Below, piece by piece: positions 1 to 12,399 of a stretch of 64,000 nucleotides of DNA. The DNA is from Enchytraeus crypticus (lineage: Eukaryota > Annelida > Clitellata > Enchytraeida > Enchytraeidae), in the NCBI GenBank assembly GCA_905160935.1, contig CAJHZI010000547.1, positions 2,915,001 through 2,979,000 of the forward strand. The letters are read 5' to 3'. The position numbers and the translations under genes are program-made. The notes below the pieces were generated by a model, which searched no databases, was not told the origin of the DNA, and was given only the letters and a program-made list of their open reading frames with translations. Each line of letters begins with the position of its first letter. Within the stretch, counting starts at the first letter, position 1.

Positions 1-229
1 GTAAAGCATGAATTTATTCGTAAGTAGTTTACCTGAATTTTCTGTTCAGGGTCAAGACTAGGGTCGTGAAATAGAGGAGCAACTGTGGTGTTAAAAGAAG
101 AAGAAAATGTGTTTTATTTCACAAAATTTCACAGAATTCACAGAGTAATCACAAAGGGGGCTTGATTCTAGGCTCTATATATGAGAAAGAGATCTAAATT
201 TAGGGGCTTAGCACCGAATTTAGGAGGAC

Positions 230-945
230 TTGACCCTCTAATGAATGATGAGTCATTGAAATATGGAATGAAGTTTAACATCAAAAAGACAAAAAGTGAT
301 GAGAGTGTCTGTCCCATAATAAAGGTGAAGCCAATATCACAATAAATGGTATGAAATTGGAACAGGTAAGGAGTTTTAAATATTTGGGTCATACTATAAC
401 TGATGATGGGAACTGCAAGATTGAAATATGCAGCAGGATTACACAAGCAAACGAGGCCTTCAGTAATATGATAGAACTATTAACAAAAAGTCTAAAGAAA
501 GACACAAAGATAAAGATAGTGAAAACATTGGTTTGGACCACGCTATTATATGGACGTGTAACGTGGACCTTAAAGAAAGGAGAAAAAAGGAAACTAGAGG
601 CACTGGAAATGTGGATATGGAGAAGAATTTAAAGGATTAGCTGGACTCAAAAAGTTACAAATTTGGATTTTCTGGAGAGAGTTAGTACAGATAGACAGTT
701 GATAGATGTATTAAGAAACAGTAAGAAGAGTTGGGCAGGACACATTCTAAGAGGAGGGGGTGAACTAAAAGAGGTCATAGAAGATAGAATGGAAGGAAAA
801 AGAGGCAGGGGCAGGCCGAGATTAGGTATGTTAGATGATTTAAAGACCCACTCATATGTGGAAATGAAGAGGAAAGCGGAAGACAGTGACGAGTGGAAGC
901 GTTATATACCATGGACCTGCCAGTAGGCAGTGCACTAAGAAAGCC
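230..945 (+). mobile_element. LINE 3' fragment, end of reverse transcriptase
   Basis: This is the 3' part of a non-LTR retrotransposon, cut off at its 5' side. Translation near 265-300 gives MKFNIKKTK-like residues. At 351-632 it gives a block with FKYLGHTIT, then TLVWTTLLYG, then ALEMWIWRRI. At 663-926 it gives SWAGHILR, GRGRPRLGMLDDL and HSYVEMKRKAED, ending PWTCQ and stop. This is the C-terminal region typical of animal LINE polyproteins. The parts lie in different frames and the RT core with its catalytic motif is absent, so the copy is dead. The 3' end at 917-940 is a stem-loop (CTGCC, AGTA, GGCAG) followed by TGCACTAAGA. Related copies lie at 6847, 40620, 43265, 48085 and 57655. I do not assign a clade with confidence. 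Confidence 0.85.
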
Positions 946-949
946 CTCA

Positions 950-2140
950 ACCCCTCTAGCATCGCCCCTGCTTTCTTCTTAATACAGCCCTGATTTACTT
1001 TGTTATATCTACATAAAATATATTCCAAGATTCTGCATTTTTTATTTTGCCTACTTCAGTGCAAATGCCAGATAACTGATTTATCAAATGTTGCAGCAGT
1101 TGATAGGTTTATCCTCAGATTTTTTTAAATGATGCGAAAATGCTTAAAACTCAAAATTAATAAGCGACAGGCCACTAATTCTAAGAGCTCTTTATTGCAA
1201 TTACTACTAAAGAGCTATTTAAGTATAATCATAGATCGTATGAGATTTATTCAACGACAGTATAACAATAGTTGTTTCCTTGCCTTCTTTTCAACATACA
1301 TGTAAACAACTTAAATTATTGTCTTCAATTTTCAAACCTAATTCTATAGAGTATATAGTATGTTAAGCTAAAAAAATTGTATTCTGTTGCTTTTAATCAT
1401 TATTGTTAAACTATTATTTCACGTAGTTAATGATAAATCTTATCATTTAAATTAAATCACACTAAGCCAAATCATTGTGACGACAATTAATAATTAATTA
1501 AGCCTATTGTGATAATTATTATTAATAATTAAATAGGCCTCTTATTAATAATAATTAAATTCCAGCAAATTAATAGTAAAATAATCGAGCAGGAAATTAA
1601 CGTTAAATCTGACCTTAGCTTAATGTAGGTACTTATTACAAGTTATTGGTTAATTTATCAATACTGTTTAGTTGATTAATATTTTCAATAAAAAAGAATT
1701 ATTAAACAATCAAGGATATTATTTACATGTAAATTATTTATAATAAAATATAAGCGATGTTAGTTTAAATTACATTAATGAATAGAACTAGTTGTGGTGA
1801 GCAGTTTTCAGTAGCCAGAATATCTGCAGCTGCTTAAGCTACCGTTCTAGGGAAACTTGCTGCTTGAATGAAAACCCAAACAACTTCTTGCTACATTAGC
1901 GTAGCAACCTGATGATGGAAGCAGATTACAGTGGATCTAGCAATTGAAATTCGATCAGCCTAACATTATTCCTCTCTTTCCTCGGATAACTTCTTACTCT
2001 AACACCACTTTACCTGGCGCCACCTTCGCTTCATGGATATTTGATATACTGCGAGCTGCGAGATTGCGTTGCTCGCTAATTGAAGCCTTTAAAGCGGGAG
2101 CTGTTCAAATAATAAGACATTTAAAAGCTAATATTAAGTT
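950..2140. other. AT-rich intergenic stretch, no gene seen
   Basis: No coding pattern, RNA gene or clear repeat was recognised. There are runs of ATTAATAATT-type sequence around 1480-1560. Confidence 0.5.
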
Positions 2141-2144
2141 ATTC

Positions 2145-2350
2145 CGTATATTTTCCGGGCCACTGGAGAATGGACCAATCGTAAGTGTAAGTGTCGACAA
2201 AGCAAGAACGGAGGAAAACAACGGGAAACCATCTTAAAGGCAATTAGACATATTCCCAGGGTGTAGGCTACATTAAGGTGTGGATAAGTTATAGCCTTTG
2301 TGAAGGGATTAATTTTTGATCGATGGAGTGCTCTTTAAGGAACGTGACTT
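2145..2350 (+). mobile_element. SINE-A copy, decayed
   Basis: It shows the ordered SINE-A landmarks: a 'ccgggccactggagaatgga' head, 'acgggaaacc', 'ttcccagggtgtaggctaca', 'tgtgaagggatta' and 'gatggagtgctctt'. The hairpin tail found in better copies (for example 57325-57650) is missing here. A 97-aa open frame overlaps it and is not a gene. Confidence 0.7.
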
Positions 2351-2516
2351 ATTCATATTCATATATTGTGACATATTTATATTCACAGTAAGCTGTGAAT
2401 ATGAATACGTAATTTGGAAATGTCACTTGTCTGAACACTATAGAGAACTAAAGGGAGAGTGTGTTTGATAAAGTTAGAGCATCTAGTCTTGAGGAGGAAC
2501 TGAGCAGTGAGATTCC

Positions 2517-2602
2517 TACATCATCATCATCATCATCATAATCATCATCATCATCGTCGTCGTCGTCATCATCATCATAATCATAATCATCATCATCAAC
2601 AT
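2517..2602. repeat. (CAT)n/(CGT)n triplet microsatellite
   Basis: This is an imperfect run of cat, caa, aat and cgt triplets. It encodes a His/Arg-rich frame that is a by-product of the repeat. Confidence 0.9.
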
Positions 2603-2609
2603 CGAGTTA

Positions 2610-4030
2610 GAGTTGGCATAGACTATACTCGTCCAGTATTTGACTTTAACATAACAGGCCTCGATAATTCAATGAAAATACTGTTAATGATGTTAACTTA
2701 ATTCTGTTGGTATTGTTGCATAAACATATATTGAGTTAAGAGAGTAGCATATTAAAGTTTCCGACAGAAAATATATTGGTGCAATGTTCAAATTTATTTC
2801 TCGCCTAGATCCTATACTGGTAAGCTTTCGAGACAAGGAGTTGAAAATAAATCTATACTTTAGCCTTTAATGCTGTATAATATTGTGATCCTAATAGTAG
2901 CGCTATCAGTTCTACCAAGGGAAATACAATTTAATGTGAAATAAAGAACATTGTTTGTAAATCATTCGTTTATTACAGCTAGGAAAAAATCAAAAATACC
3001 ATCTCTCACTATCCACTGAAGCTCTACAATTTTCTAAATTGACCTAATTTGTAGCATTACATTTATTACTTCAATTTAGGGGATGCTATTTTTCATTTTG
3101 AATATGTTTAAATAGCAAACATTAAGCAATTTAATCGTAGGCCTACTTTAAGAAGCTAGCGAATTTACGAGTAATTTAAGCGTAGATTTATGCTGAAAGG
3201 TTAGCTACAGTGTTCTATTCTGGTAGAGCTAACCTGTTCGCATTATATATTGGTCTGAAAACCATTGCCGTGTCTAATGCTAGGTGTCTATTCACTCAGC
3301 TCCGAGGAATCTAAAACCTTTTGCCTAAATAACATTTTACAAGTTATTAAATTTACGCGTAATGAACAAAATTCCTCATGTGCTAAGCCCGCTCAGTGCT
3401 CAGAAGTGCGGCCGTCATGTTGGTTATGCTTGGCCTGTTGTAAAGCAGATTAAATCCTAGAGAAATAAATGGAAGTAGAAGTAGGCTAATCTACGAAACT
3501 GTCAAGCTCGTATTGCCAGTTGGAAAGTTCTGGAATTTCTGCTCTGGCGCTGTTTTATAGCGTCAATCACCCGCTGACAATAGAGATAGGTCCGCCAGAT
3601 CTCCAAGCCATTCCGGTATTCATCAACCGAGGCGTCCTAGGATACTATATCTCACTAGGGATACCAACATCTCAATGTAACTGATTTCTCTATGACAGGC
3701 GTTAATTTGACTAAATTGTTTGCTTAGATTATCTTAGCATTCGCACCGATATGCAAAATGAACAAATTAAGCAAAGATATAAAAGTTAATGATTATGCTA
3801 GCATATTACTATAGGCACTGTATTATAGGTATACGCAATAGTTGATATGAGACTAAATAAATTTCTTACAGTAATTTTTTGAAGAATCTATTGCTCTTCT
3901 TCCTAATACCTAGCTCACATAATGGTAAAATTACCTCAAAATCCGTTCGGCTATAAGAATTATATATAATTGAAGTTTGAAGTAAAGTTTTACACAAATT
4001 TAGCCTAACCTTACAAGAGAGCGATGTGAG
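2610..4030. other. intergenic, no feature seen
   Basis: I see no coding exon or repeat that I can name. A TAGGCCTA palindrome lies at 3138-3145. Confidence 0.4.
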
Positions 4031-4039
4031 TGGAAAGTA

Positions 4040-4135
4040 AAATACGAAGAACCCGAAGAAGACTAGAATTGGAACCCCGCATATGCCGATCCGCGGTCGA
4101 GTATATTACCGACATGGCAAAATGTTTGTTTAGCG
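4040..4135 (-). mobile_element. SINE-C fragment
   Basis: It matches the SINE-C core read in reverse: 'ggaaccccgcatatgccgat', 'ccgcggtcgagtat', 'ttaccgacatgg'. Better copies are at 25390-25516 and 57190-57315. Confidence 0.65.
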
Positions 4136-4184
4136 ACAAATTCATGTCTCTAAAGCAACTGAAATGACGGGCAAGTACCTGATT

Positions 4185-4290
4185 TGAATAACAACAACAA
4201 CAACAATACGATGAGAGTACTATTGCTGTCCATAATAATACTAAGCACTACGGAATCAAATCAAAACCGATGAACAGGATGTGGGTTACA
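4185..4290 (-). mobile_element. SINE-G tail copy
   Basis: An (aac)n run is followed by the reverse complement of the SINE-G tail, which on the other strand reads gtgctya-gttgtcatggacgacagtag-cact with small changes. Same family as 9955-10175, 18535-18600, 37540-37850 and 45600-45735. Confidence 0.6.
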
Positions 4291-4299
4291 AAGGGTGCG

Positions 4300-5920
4300 A
4301 GGCAAAATCCGGGTAATCAGTCCAAGGGTACTATCGGAATCGAGATTTACGTGTTGGTCTCAGTTCACGGACATTAGGTGGGTAAGATCAAAGAGAAAAG
4401 TTTTTAACCGAACTCAGTTTTTGAACTTTTGAACTTATCACCCAGTGATCTGGATTCGAAAACATATTCAACAATCACACTGGCTAAGAGAATTAGATGA
4501 TTCTCATTCTTAAATTTCATCATTCAATACCGAGTATCTAATTAAGTATCATTGTTTTGTTTTCAAAGTGAAGAGTTGTGGATTTCAGAATGTTGATAAA
4601 ATGCAAATGAATTCTATAATAAACAAAACGAGAAAGCTTCAGTAACCTTGAAGTGTCCTAAACTTTCTTTATATCGATCAGTCGAAGCTACTAGCATTTA
4701 ACATTTATTATCATCTTACACAATATATATCATAGAAATAAAACCTCTTCAAGGCTTCAAAGATGGTGGACAAGAGAGAATACTCCTGGTTGTATGAACC
4801 GGAAGAATCCATGATGCAAGAATCCTGATGCAGATTCATCAGTAACTTTTTGCCTCAGGTTCACTTTCCATTATGCGCTGTTTAATTCTCGGCATCTCTC
4901 GCTGATTGTTTACACAGATCTCTATCTGACGCTTCAGCAATTTGTTCCGTTTTTCTTAAGCTATAGCAAAATTTAGCCATTTTATAATAAATGCCTGTTA
5001 ACAAGGTGTAAATAAACTACAATCCATGTAATTTATGGTCAGGTAGTGAATGAAATATTTACAATAGGAACCTGGTAACGAGGTTACTGAATCTATTTAT
5101 ATGCACATCATCCTAGTACAATTTAAAATTTCTTAATTGCAAAGAGTACCTTTCAAGTTAAGGAAGATCATAAACTCGGTTGAATTATCAGTAAATTTTC
5201 AACTAATAATGATAATGAAATCAATATATAATTTTCACTTACTGTTAGCGAATGCCAACTATTTTTAAGAATAGGCGCTGATAGCAATGCAAAATATTGG
5301 CATGAAGACTGGTAAGCTCAGGCAAGCATATAGCGTAATATGCATATAGAGTCTTACAATTATTTCAAATGGGCTTTTAGTTCAACCTTTTATCTCTGTC
5401 ATATGCAATGGACAGTGACATCGGGATAACTAATGTTAACTTGTCTACTATGCGGCAATTTACCCATGCTGACACATTAAATCCAATCTTTAGAATGCAC
5501 TTAGATCAATCAAAGGACTGGAAGAATTTTAGGAGCCTCGTAAGGTACATTTTGAGGAAGGCAACTAAACTCGCCTCAGAAGCAGATCTCTTCTTGTATG
5601 GCGTGATGAAGATGAAATATTTGTTACAAAACTTTAACCTGTTGGTCTATGGAGACTTCAGCAGAGAGCGCGATTTTAATTAGCAATTTATAGGATTAAA
5701 TAAAAAGATACAGAGAAGACAAAGATAGGAGGTAGATTGAGAGAGATAAAGGAAGTAAAAAGAGAGAAATGGAGAGAAAAGGAGAGAGTTACATCTGGAT
5801 AACACTTAACGTTTTTGGATATGTCTCTACTGGAAGAAAATTATTGGAAGTTGATGAATCCTAACAAATGTGTCTAACAAAAATTTAGTTGACAATATCA
5901 TAATAATAATAATAATAACA

Positions 5921-5953
<33 letters not shown>

Positions 5954-6800
5954 TAGTGACAATATCTAAGAACGGTTAAGCTTCAATTGTTGATAAACTG
6001 ACATTGACTATGAGCTGGATGCTTTCTCTCAACCGTGAACAATCTCCCAACGAACTTCGCACAGATTGTGTGCATGAAATAAAAGATATCTTCATTTTAG
6101 ATAAGAAATATGTCAAGAAGGCCTATAGATAAGTGATTAATAGGTGCGGCCATAAATACCAGACAGATAATGATTAAATCACCGGATGATTTCATGTATA
6201 GAGCTTTCTAGTACAGCAATAATACAATAATACAGCAATTAAGAGAATAACAGACAAGAGAAAATTGAGGAATTCTATGTGCCTTAGACCTATCGTTTGG
6301 CAGTTCGCATACATTGCAAACGAAAAATCATACTTTTATCTTCATTAGCAATTACTCTAGTTAAAGACCTTTTTTCTCAACTTGAGTTCTGAGTAACTCA
6401 AAGAGAAGCATTGGCATATCAAGTAGTATATCTATTCTTTATAGCATTTGTTCTTCAGACGCTGATGGTAAGGTTGAAGTCAAAATGTTAAATTTAGCTG
6501 AATATTAACATGAAGATTAAGAAGGAATAATAAGAATCAAAATGCCATGAACTTGCTTTGCGTAATCTGTTTAAAGATAAATAACGTGTTTCAAGAAAAG
6601 TGTAGCATTGCTGCGATATTCTGCACAATTTGGTGCGGATAATTATTGTAAAATTACTCACAGAAATAGTAATAACCAAGCTGGTAACATTACTTACTTA
6701 ATAACTATCCATTTTAACCCATTCGTCGTTTCAACCAATTCTTGCAGGCGAAAAACTAGTGCCTCTGATTTAACTACGGCCTTAATTTATTTAGCAACAC
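4300..6800. other. intergenic, simple repeats only
   Basis: There is no supported gene. An open frame of 91 codons at 5408-5683 has no recognised relative or flanking splice evidence. An (AAT)n microsatellite occupies about 5899-5953. Confidence 0.4.
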
Positions 6801-6802
6801 GT

Positions 6803-6803
<1 letters not shown>

Positions 6804-6849
<46 letters not shown>

Positions 6850-6880
6850 GTGTACTGCCCACTGGCAGGTCCATGATTAA
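6804..6880 (-). mobile_element. LINE 3' tail running into (TC)n
   Basis: Reverse complement of 6847-6876 reads catggacctgccagtgggca followed by gtacactaag. This is the LINE 3' stem-loop, here with stem CTGCC/GGCAG and loop AGTG. It is followed without a gap by a long (GA)n tract, which is (TC)n on the plus strand at 6804-6847. Only the tail of the LINE is present. Confidence 0.8.
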
Positions 6881-7266
6881 AAAACGTCTCTACTACTCTC
6901 TGTCTTCCGTGTTCCTCTCCTATCTATTGAACTAAATTATGTACGGGTCTACAAAGTAGCTTACATTGTGTGGCACAGCTAGATGTTTCTTAGAGATGCT
7001 TATCTAAGTTATATTCATGTTATGACGTAGAATCTACAAATCTGCCGACGATCAGATTAAGCTGAGATCAGGAAAGAAAAATCGACTGCGAATAAATCAG
7101 AACTGCCATCTAAATAGCCCTACATATAGCCCAAGTTGATGAATTGAGAATAGATCTACAGCAATAATGATGCGTTTCTTTCCTGGCGTCAGATACGGTT
7201 TTGTGAAGACTAAAGGGGTTGGGATACTTCACCCTATATACAGAGAGTCAGCATATCAGTAGCACA

Positions 7267-7380
7267 GTAACCATATCAAAATAGTAACCATATCAAAGTA
7301 GTAACCATATCAAAGTAGTAACCATATCAAAGTAGTAACCATATCAAAGTAGTAACCATATCAAAGTAGTAACCATATCA
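7267..7380. repeat. 17-bp minisatellite, 7 units
   Basis: The unit gtaaccatatcaaagta is repeated about seven times. The first and last units are slightly diverged or partial and the inner ones are identical. It is outside any gene model. Confidence 0.95.
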
Positions 7381-7949
7381 ATTCGAAATTACAAAAACTT
7401 GAATCGTTTTATAATTTTACAGTTGACCTTCCCGTTTCTTTCAAAACTAGTTCAATGTATAACTATGCATAATATTATATCTGAACATTCCTGCAGCAGT
7501 ATTGAAAATTTCAAATTTGTTGTCTTGTTTGATCATATTGGATGTTAAACACCTTGTAGCGTTTCAGTGAAATACTATATTCTTCTCTTTAAATAATTTC
7601 AGAGCGTAGAGTAACCTAAACAAAAATTTCTTTATCTTCCCTCAAAATTTCACAGCTTTAGCGGTTTGTGGTTTGATTCATGATTGAAACTGGTTTAGTC
7701 TATAAGATAAGACGAATAAATTACTTTTAGGATTCTGAAAATATAAGCCACAGAACCCAATGTAACTCACTTCTCATACTCATCTCCAGTAATGGAAAAG
7801 TCCCTACCTATTCCAATTTTATTACCTTCGACTGGTTAAATTAACATAAGCCTATTGCATTTTATCAAAGGAGCTCAACTAGTTTGAACCTACTTGTGCT
7901 ATTATGCTCGTTTTTATTATTTATCAAAAAATACAACAATCGTCATGTT

Positions 7950-8110
7950 CTTATCAATAGCAGCTATCTTTGCATTGTTCTTATCAACAAAAGGTACCTT
8001 TACAATGTTCTTATAAATAGCAGCTATCTTCGCATTGTTCTTATCAACGAAAAGGTACCTTTACAATGTTCTTATCAATAGCAGCTACCATCGCATTGTT
8101 CTTATCACGA
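7950..8110. repeat. about 58-bp tandem repeat built from two related halves
   Basis: Blocks 'gcagctatcttcgcattgtt' and 'aggtacctttacaatgttct' alternate about two and a half times. Each half ends in gttcttatcaa, so an older unit of about 29 bp is likely. Decayed copies continue to about 8240. It lies just downstream of the globin stop codon. Confidence 0.85.
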
Positions 8111-8307
8111 ACTTTTACCATCGCCATGCCAGATTAGTTTCAATTATTTCTACACTTGCCACTTCCTATTTCATTAGCTTCTACAATTACAACGTCTTTA
8201 TCACTAGTGTTTATCAAAGCCACATTCTTAACAATAACTGTTATGATCGATTTTTTTTCTGATAAGAGTAACTTGTGATTGATTGAGCCTGGTCGTTTAG
8301 CAAGCCT

Positions 8308-11300
8308 CTAAGCAGGTTTCGCTGAGGAGTGATTGGCTCTGCAGGTGTTGAACTCGGTAATGAGGACTTTGATAGCAAACTGTATAGCCTTGCGGTAAAT
8401 CTGCTCCGTGCTGTATGTGAACTTATCCTGCAGTTCCTCCTTCACTGCCAGTATGAATGGCTCTTCCACAATCTGCTCGAAAAAAAGGAATTGAAATGTT
8501 GTAAAACGATAACAATTAAAAATAAAATATAGATCTCTCATTTGTTCCCGCTTTAAACGAGAGTTTAAAACACTTAAATATAACAAAATAACATATCACT
8601 ATGATACACACACGCGCACACAAAGATCACAAAGTTCTAGTGAATCGGTCCAATCCAACACTTCTCCTATTTCTTAATGTATTTAACAACTGTCTAACTG
8701 TACCAACTCTCTCCAGAACTTCTTCATTTTTAACTTTTTGAGTTCAGCTAATCATTTCCATATTATTCTCTATAACTGTATACAGGAGAATGGAAATGAA
8801 TGGAATGGAGAAGAATTACCGAGAAAGCTTGACATTATAATCTATAGTATGAAGGCTATGATATTTACTAAGTACTAAATAATAATAATAAGTATATTTA
8901 CTAATCTACTAAATTGCTAAAGTTTTTAAATCGCAAGGCAATTTACTTAATTTTCGTTTTAACTACATTTTCTGTATGTCCAGATGATCAGAACGATTGA
9001 GGTCTCACCGGTCTTCACTGAACCTGAGGATCGATTAGTTAACATTTGATCGATAATTTAACAATTGATAGATAATTTAACCTTTGATCTATAATTTAAC
9101 ATTTGAGTGATAATCTAACATTTCAGCAATACTTTAGCACTTAAGCGATAATTTAACATGTGCTCGAGAATTTAACATTTGATCGATAATACAATTTAAC
9201 AATTGATCGATAGTTTAAAATTGATCGTTAATTTAACAATTGATCGATATTATAATTTAACACTTGATTGATAATTTAACATTTCATCAATAATTTAACA
9301 TTTGATCGATAATTTAGCATTTGGTTGGTAATTTAACACTTGATCGATAATTTAACATTTAGTGGATAATTTAGCATTTGATTGATCATTTAACATTTAA
9401 TCGTTAATTTAACATTTGATTGATAATTTAACACTTGATCAATAATTTAACACTTGATCGATAATTTAAAATTTAATCGATAATTTAAAATTTCATTGCG
9501 TTAGTGACCGCTCAGCACAAAATATAAAAAAATTATCACGCATTATAGTGAAATGAAGTTGATATCCGTCACTTTTAATAACACATGCTTAAGCCGTTCG
9601 GAAAATTAGACCATTTTCTGTATAACCAATCCAGTGACTGTCCGAGATTACACCTATCACTCCGATCACACTGATCGATTTAGAAACACAAACCCCGTAA
9701 AAAGTGTAGAGTATGATAAAGAAATGAAATTTCAATCAATAAATAAATCTAAAATAAATAAATCTCGATCTAATTGCTACAAATACCTAAACGAATGGAA
9801 AAGTCTCAAATATGGAATTGACTGATGATGTGATGTAGGACAGAGAGGATTTGGGACAGTCTATTCTTATCTCGACCCTAGTTAAACTGGGATTCAAGTG
9901 AAGATGATGATGATGATGATGAAATAAATTTCGATCTACTCTTTCCGTCTCTTTTTTTTCATCCAGGGTCCATGAATTGTGACCAGCATGCAAACCTTCC
10001 TTTCTTTAATTTCTTTTATCTTTGGACTGATTTTCTGGATTTTGATATCTGCACCGTTTTGGACCAGAGAATCTTCTTGCTAATCGACTTATATTTGTCT
10101 CAATAGTGCTCGATGTTGTCATGGACGACAGTGGCACTCTAATGGTTGTTGTTATTATTATTATTATTAAATGCATGCTTTACCTTGAAAGCTTGGCTAT
10201 CTATATCCGGCAGATTAGTAAAGTGAGATCTGGCGGTGACTCTAAGTAACAGCGTGACGTAATCTACGTCATTGATGTTGATGAATACGTCATCGATTGC
10301 GTTGATTACTTTATTTGCGTGGACAGCAAGAAGGTCGCTGCTACGAATTTCAGAAATGGTAGAAAAATCTCGTATAGGAAAGTAGCCCTTTGTATCGGGA
10401 TACATCTCAAATAATCTGAAACATTACAAATAAACTCAAAAATATTGCATAGCCTATTGAATGAAACACTTTTAAAAATCTGAAACATTTCAAATAATTT
10501 GAACCCTTACAAATAATCTGGCACATTACAGATAATCTGAAACCTTACAAATAAGCTGAAATAGTCTGAAACTTTACATATAATCGGAAACTGAAACATA
10601 ACCAGTAGTAATAAATGTAACAAAAACAGCCTGGCGCATCCTGTAGATATGAAACATTAAGACGAATGTAAACGTAACTTATCAATCTCTAAATTTACTT
10701 ACTATAGTGCAATATAGGCCTCACTAGTTAATTTAAATCGAAGCACTTCTTTATTTTTTGTACATATTATCTTTTACTGCATATGCTGGCTATCACGTTT
10801 AATTTAAGTCGGAATTTGAATAGAAATCGTTTTGCAACGCTGAATTTAATTATTAGAACTGCAAAGTTTGATGTACGAAGAATTAGCAGATAGCGGTTTG
10901 ACGATCTTGAAGGTTCAGAACTGAGTTAAATAAGTCAAAATTGTTTAATCATAAAGTCTATTCAGGAAGCTTGAGACGGTAATTTAGTATGTATCAAGTA
11001 GGAATAAAACTCTAGTTAAACCAGTAAATTATTTTCTTATTTTCACATAAGGATTTGAGGTTGCAATTCATGCAATGCAACCAAGTGCATGAATACGAAA
11101 AAGTTTCCATAAAATATTTAAGCCTAAACATGCAGGTCAGCCTATTGTTCACATTTTCTTAAGATATTGTTAATACACAAGTAGTATGATAAATAATTTG
11201 ATTGAAAGTATTGTAAGCATTGGGGATTTTCGATATGTCTTAAATTTTACAAAAATGGTTCATTGCAACCAGTCACTAACTGAAATACCAGTGGGCCTAA

Positions 11301-12381
11301 TTGAAATTTACGAGTACATTAAACAAAATACTGCAAATCCTACTGTGGTATGTTATTTAGACCACGTAACTAAATTGTCACATTCCTGAAAGTAAAAAGT
11401 AAACACGCATTATAGTGAAATGATCAACTATGTTGATATCAAGATCTTTTAATATCATATGTTTAAACCGTTAGGAGATGTAGACCATTTTCCGTACAAA
11501 CCAGTCCAGTGAATGTCCGAGATTTTACTCTCTGATCAGCGCGGCTGGGATTCGAATCACGAGGGTTTAATTCACCTCAGGATCTGTCATTCAAAAGTTC
11601 AAGACGTTACCCCTACGCTACTGAAACATTCAAAAATTAAAATTAAGAAAGAAAGAGATAGTAGGTCTACTGCTGAAGCAGCGGAATCCTTTGATTGAAG
11701 GTAAGCTCCAAGACTCAAATATCCATAGAAGCGAAACCATCGTGGACGAAACACTCCGGGGTCACGCCCCCAGTGGAGGACGAAAAATAATAAAGTAACT
11801 GACAGAGGGGCAATTTAAGAAATCACATTAATTTAAATGATTTTCATATTACGCATACTGATTAAAATTGCATAGAGGACACAAAATAAAACAAAGATAT
11901 CACAAAAAGTATATTTTCAATTTTCAATCTTCTGAAATCCCCACAAACTGGCATGGATATGCCAATAAGAGATCAATTTCTCTTGTAGTCTCTGTGTACT
12001 CAGTCGTCATCGTGTGGTGCTTTAGTGCCTATTTGTGTAGAGTCTGCCAGAGAACTCCCTGACATTGCCTTATGGCGAGGAACCGGACGTTAAATTCTTA
12101 TTGATTAATTGATTGACAAATAAAGTTAGAGTCTATAATACGAACCTCATGAAAAGATTAACGCCACAGACTGATCGTTTGATGGTATTCCAGGATTTCA
12201 TGAGACGATAGAGTTGACAGTTATCTAGAGGACACTCGGGGTCCATGACGAGAGTCCCGTGCAGGAATGCCAGACGAACATCGTCCACTTCCGCCGAGTG
12301 GCTCACCTCTGTCTCTACGTCCTCTACAGGCTGGACCGGCACACCTCTGCGCAGACCACCCGAGCTCACGCCGCTTCCCAT
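8308..12381 (-). CDS. globin X-like globin, three exons, complete
   Basis: Haem-binding globin of 210 aa. Exons on the minus strand are 12381-12146, 10415-10184 and 8472-8308 (stop at 8310-8308). All junctions are GT-AG and the joined length is 633 nt. Trp64 sits in the A-helix 'SW' motif. F91 is the probable CD1 Phe. Distal His111 (E7, in AVHANKV) and proximal His143 (F8, in ARSHF) are 32 residues apart, as in neuroglobin. Intron 1 splits Arg79 as AG/A, which is position B12.2. Intron 2 falls between Lys156 and Ile157, which is G7.0; both are the classical globin positions. About 55 residues precede helix A and the protein starts MGSGVS, a fit to the N-myristoylation pattern (G2, S6). That suggests a membrane-attached globin like globin X, but there is no Cys3 for palmitoylation. 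The globin fold is certain; the GbX subfamily is inference. Confidence 0.93.
9040..9500. repeat. 19-20 bp minisatellite in globin intron 2
   Basis: More than 20 diverged units around aatttaacatttgatcgat fill this part of the intron. The divergence between units indicates an old array. It does not reach either splice site. Confidence 0.9.
9530..9650 (-). mobile_element. SINE-B 3' part
   Basis: It matches the tail half of SINE-B in reverse: 'cacgcattatagtgaaatga', 'cacttttaat', 'gaccattttctgtataacca', 'gtgactgtccgagatt'. The tRNA-like head is missing. Confidence 0.75.
9830..9925 (+). mobile_element. SINE-F copy with (GAT)n tail
   Basis: It reads ggacagagaggatttgggac, then gaccctagttaaactggga, and ends in gaagatgatgatgatg. 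The same order occurs at 47565-47690 and, reversed, at 20028-20062 and 43745-43790. Confidence 0.7.
9955..10175 (+). mobile_element. SINE-G copy
   Basis: Landmarks in order are tctgcaccgttttggac, cttgctaatcgactta, gtgctcgatgttgtcatgga, cgacagtggcactctaatgg and a (gtt)n(att)n tail. The tail ends eight bases short of the intron 2 donor of the globin gene. Confidence 0.75.
10405..10600. repeat. array containing the globin intron 1 acceptor
   Basis: About eight diverged copies of a 19-20 bp unit, on the plus strand around aaataatctgaaacattac. On the gene strand each unit reads gtaatgtttcagattattt. This is the acceptor of exon 2 together with its first exon bases (cag/attattt at 10415). The real acceptor is the array's downstream end in the gene's direction. 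Confidence 0.8.
11395..11630 (-). mobile_element. SINE-B copy, nearly full length
   Basis: tRNA-derived SINE in the minus orientation. The tail 'cacgcattatagtgaaatga' is at its left end. Near 11548-11560 lies a B-box-like gggattcgaatca, and at the right end 'acgttacccctacgcta' covers the A-box side. A 61-codon open frame across it is not a gene. Confidence 0.85.
12055..12120 (+). mobile_element. SINE-E tail copy
   Basis: It reads cctgacattgccttatggcg, aggaaccggacgttaaattc, ttattgatt and a run of ttgatt. It lies in globin intron 1, 25 bp from the donor of exon 1. Confidence 0.75.
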
Positions 12382-12399
12382 TAAATAACGTCTAATTTA

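Noticed and set aside
5408-5683. 91-codon open frame
   Set aside because: It reads like ordinary protein, but no family, splice site or neighbouring exon supports it.
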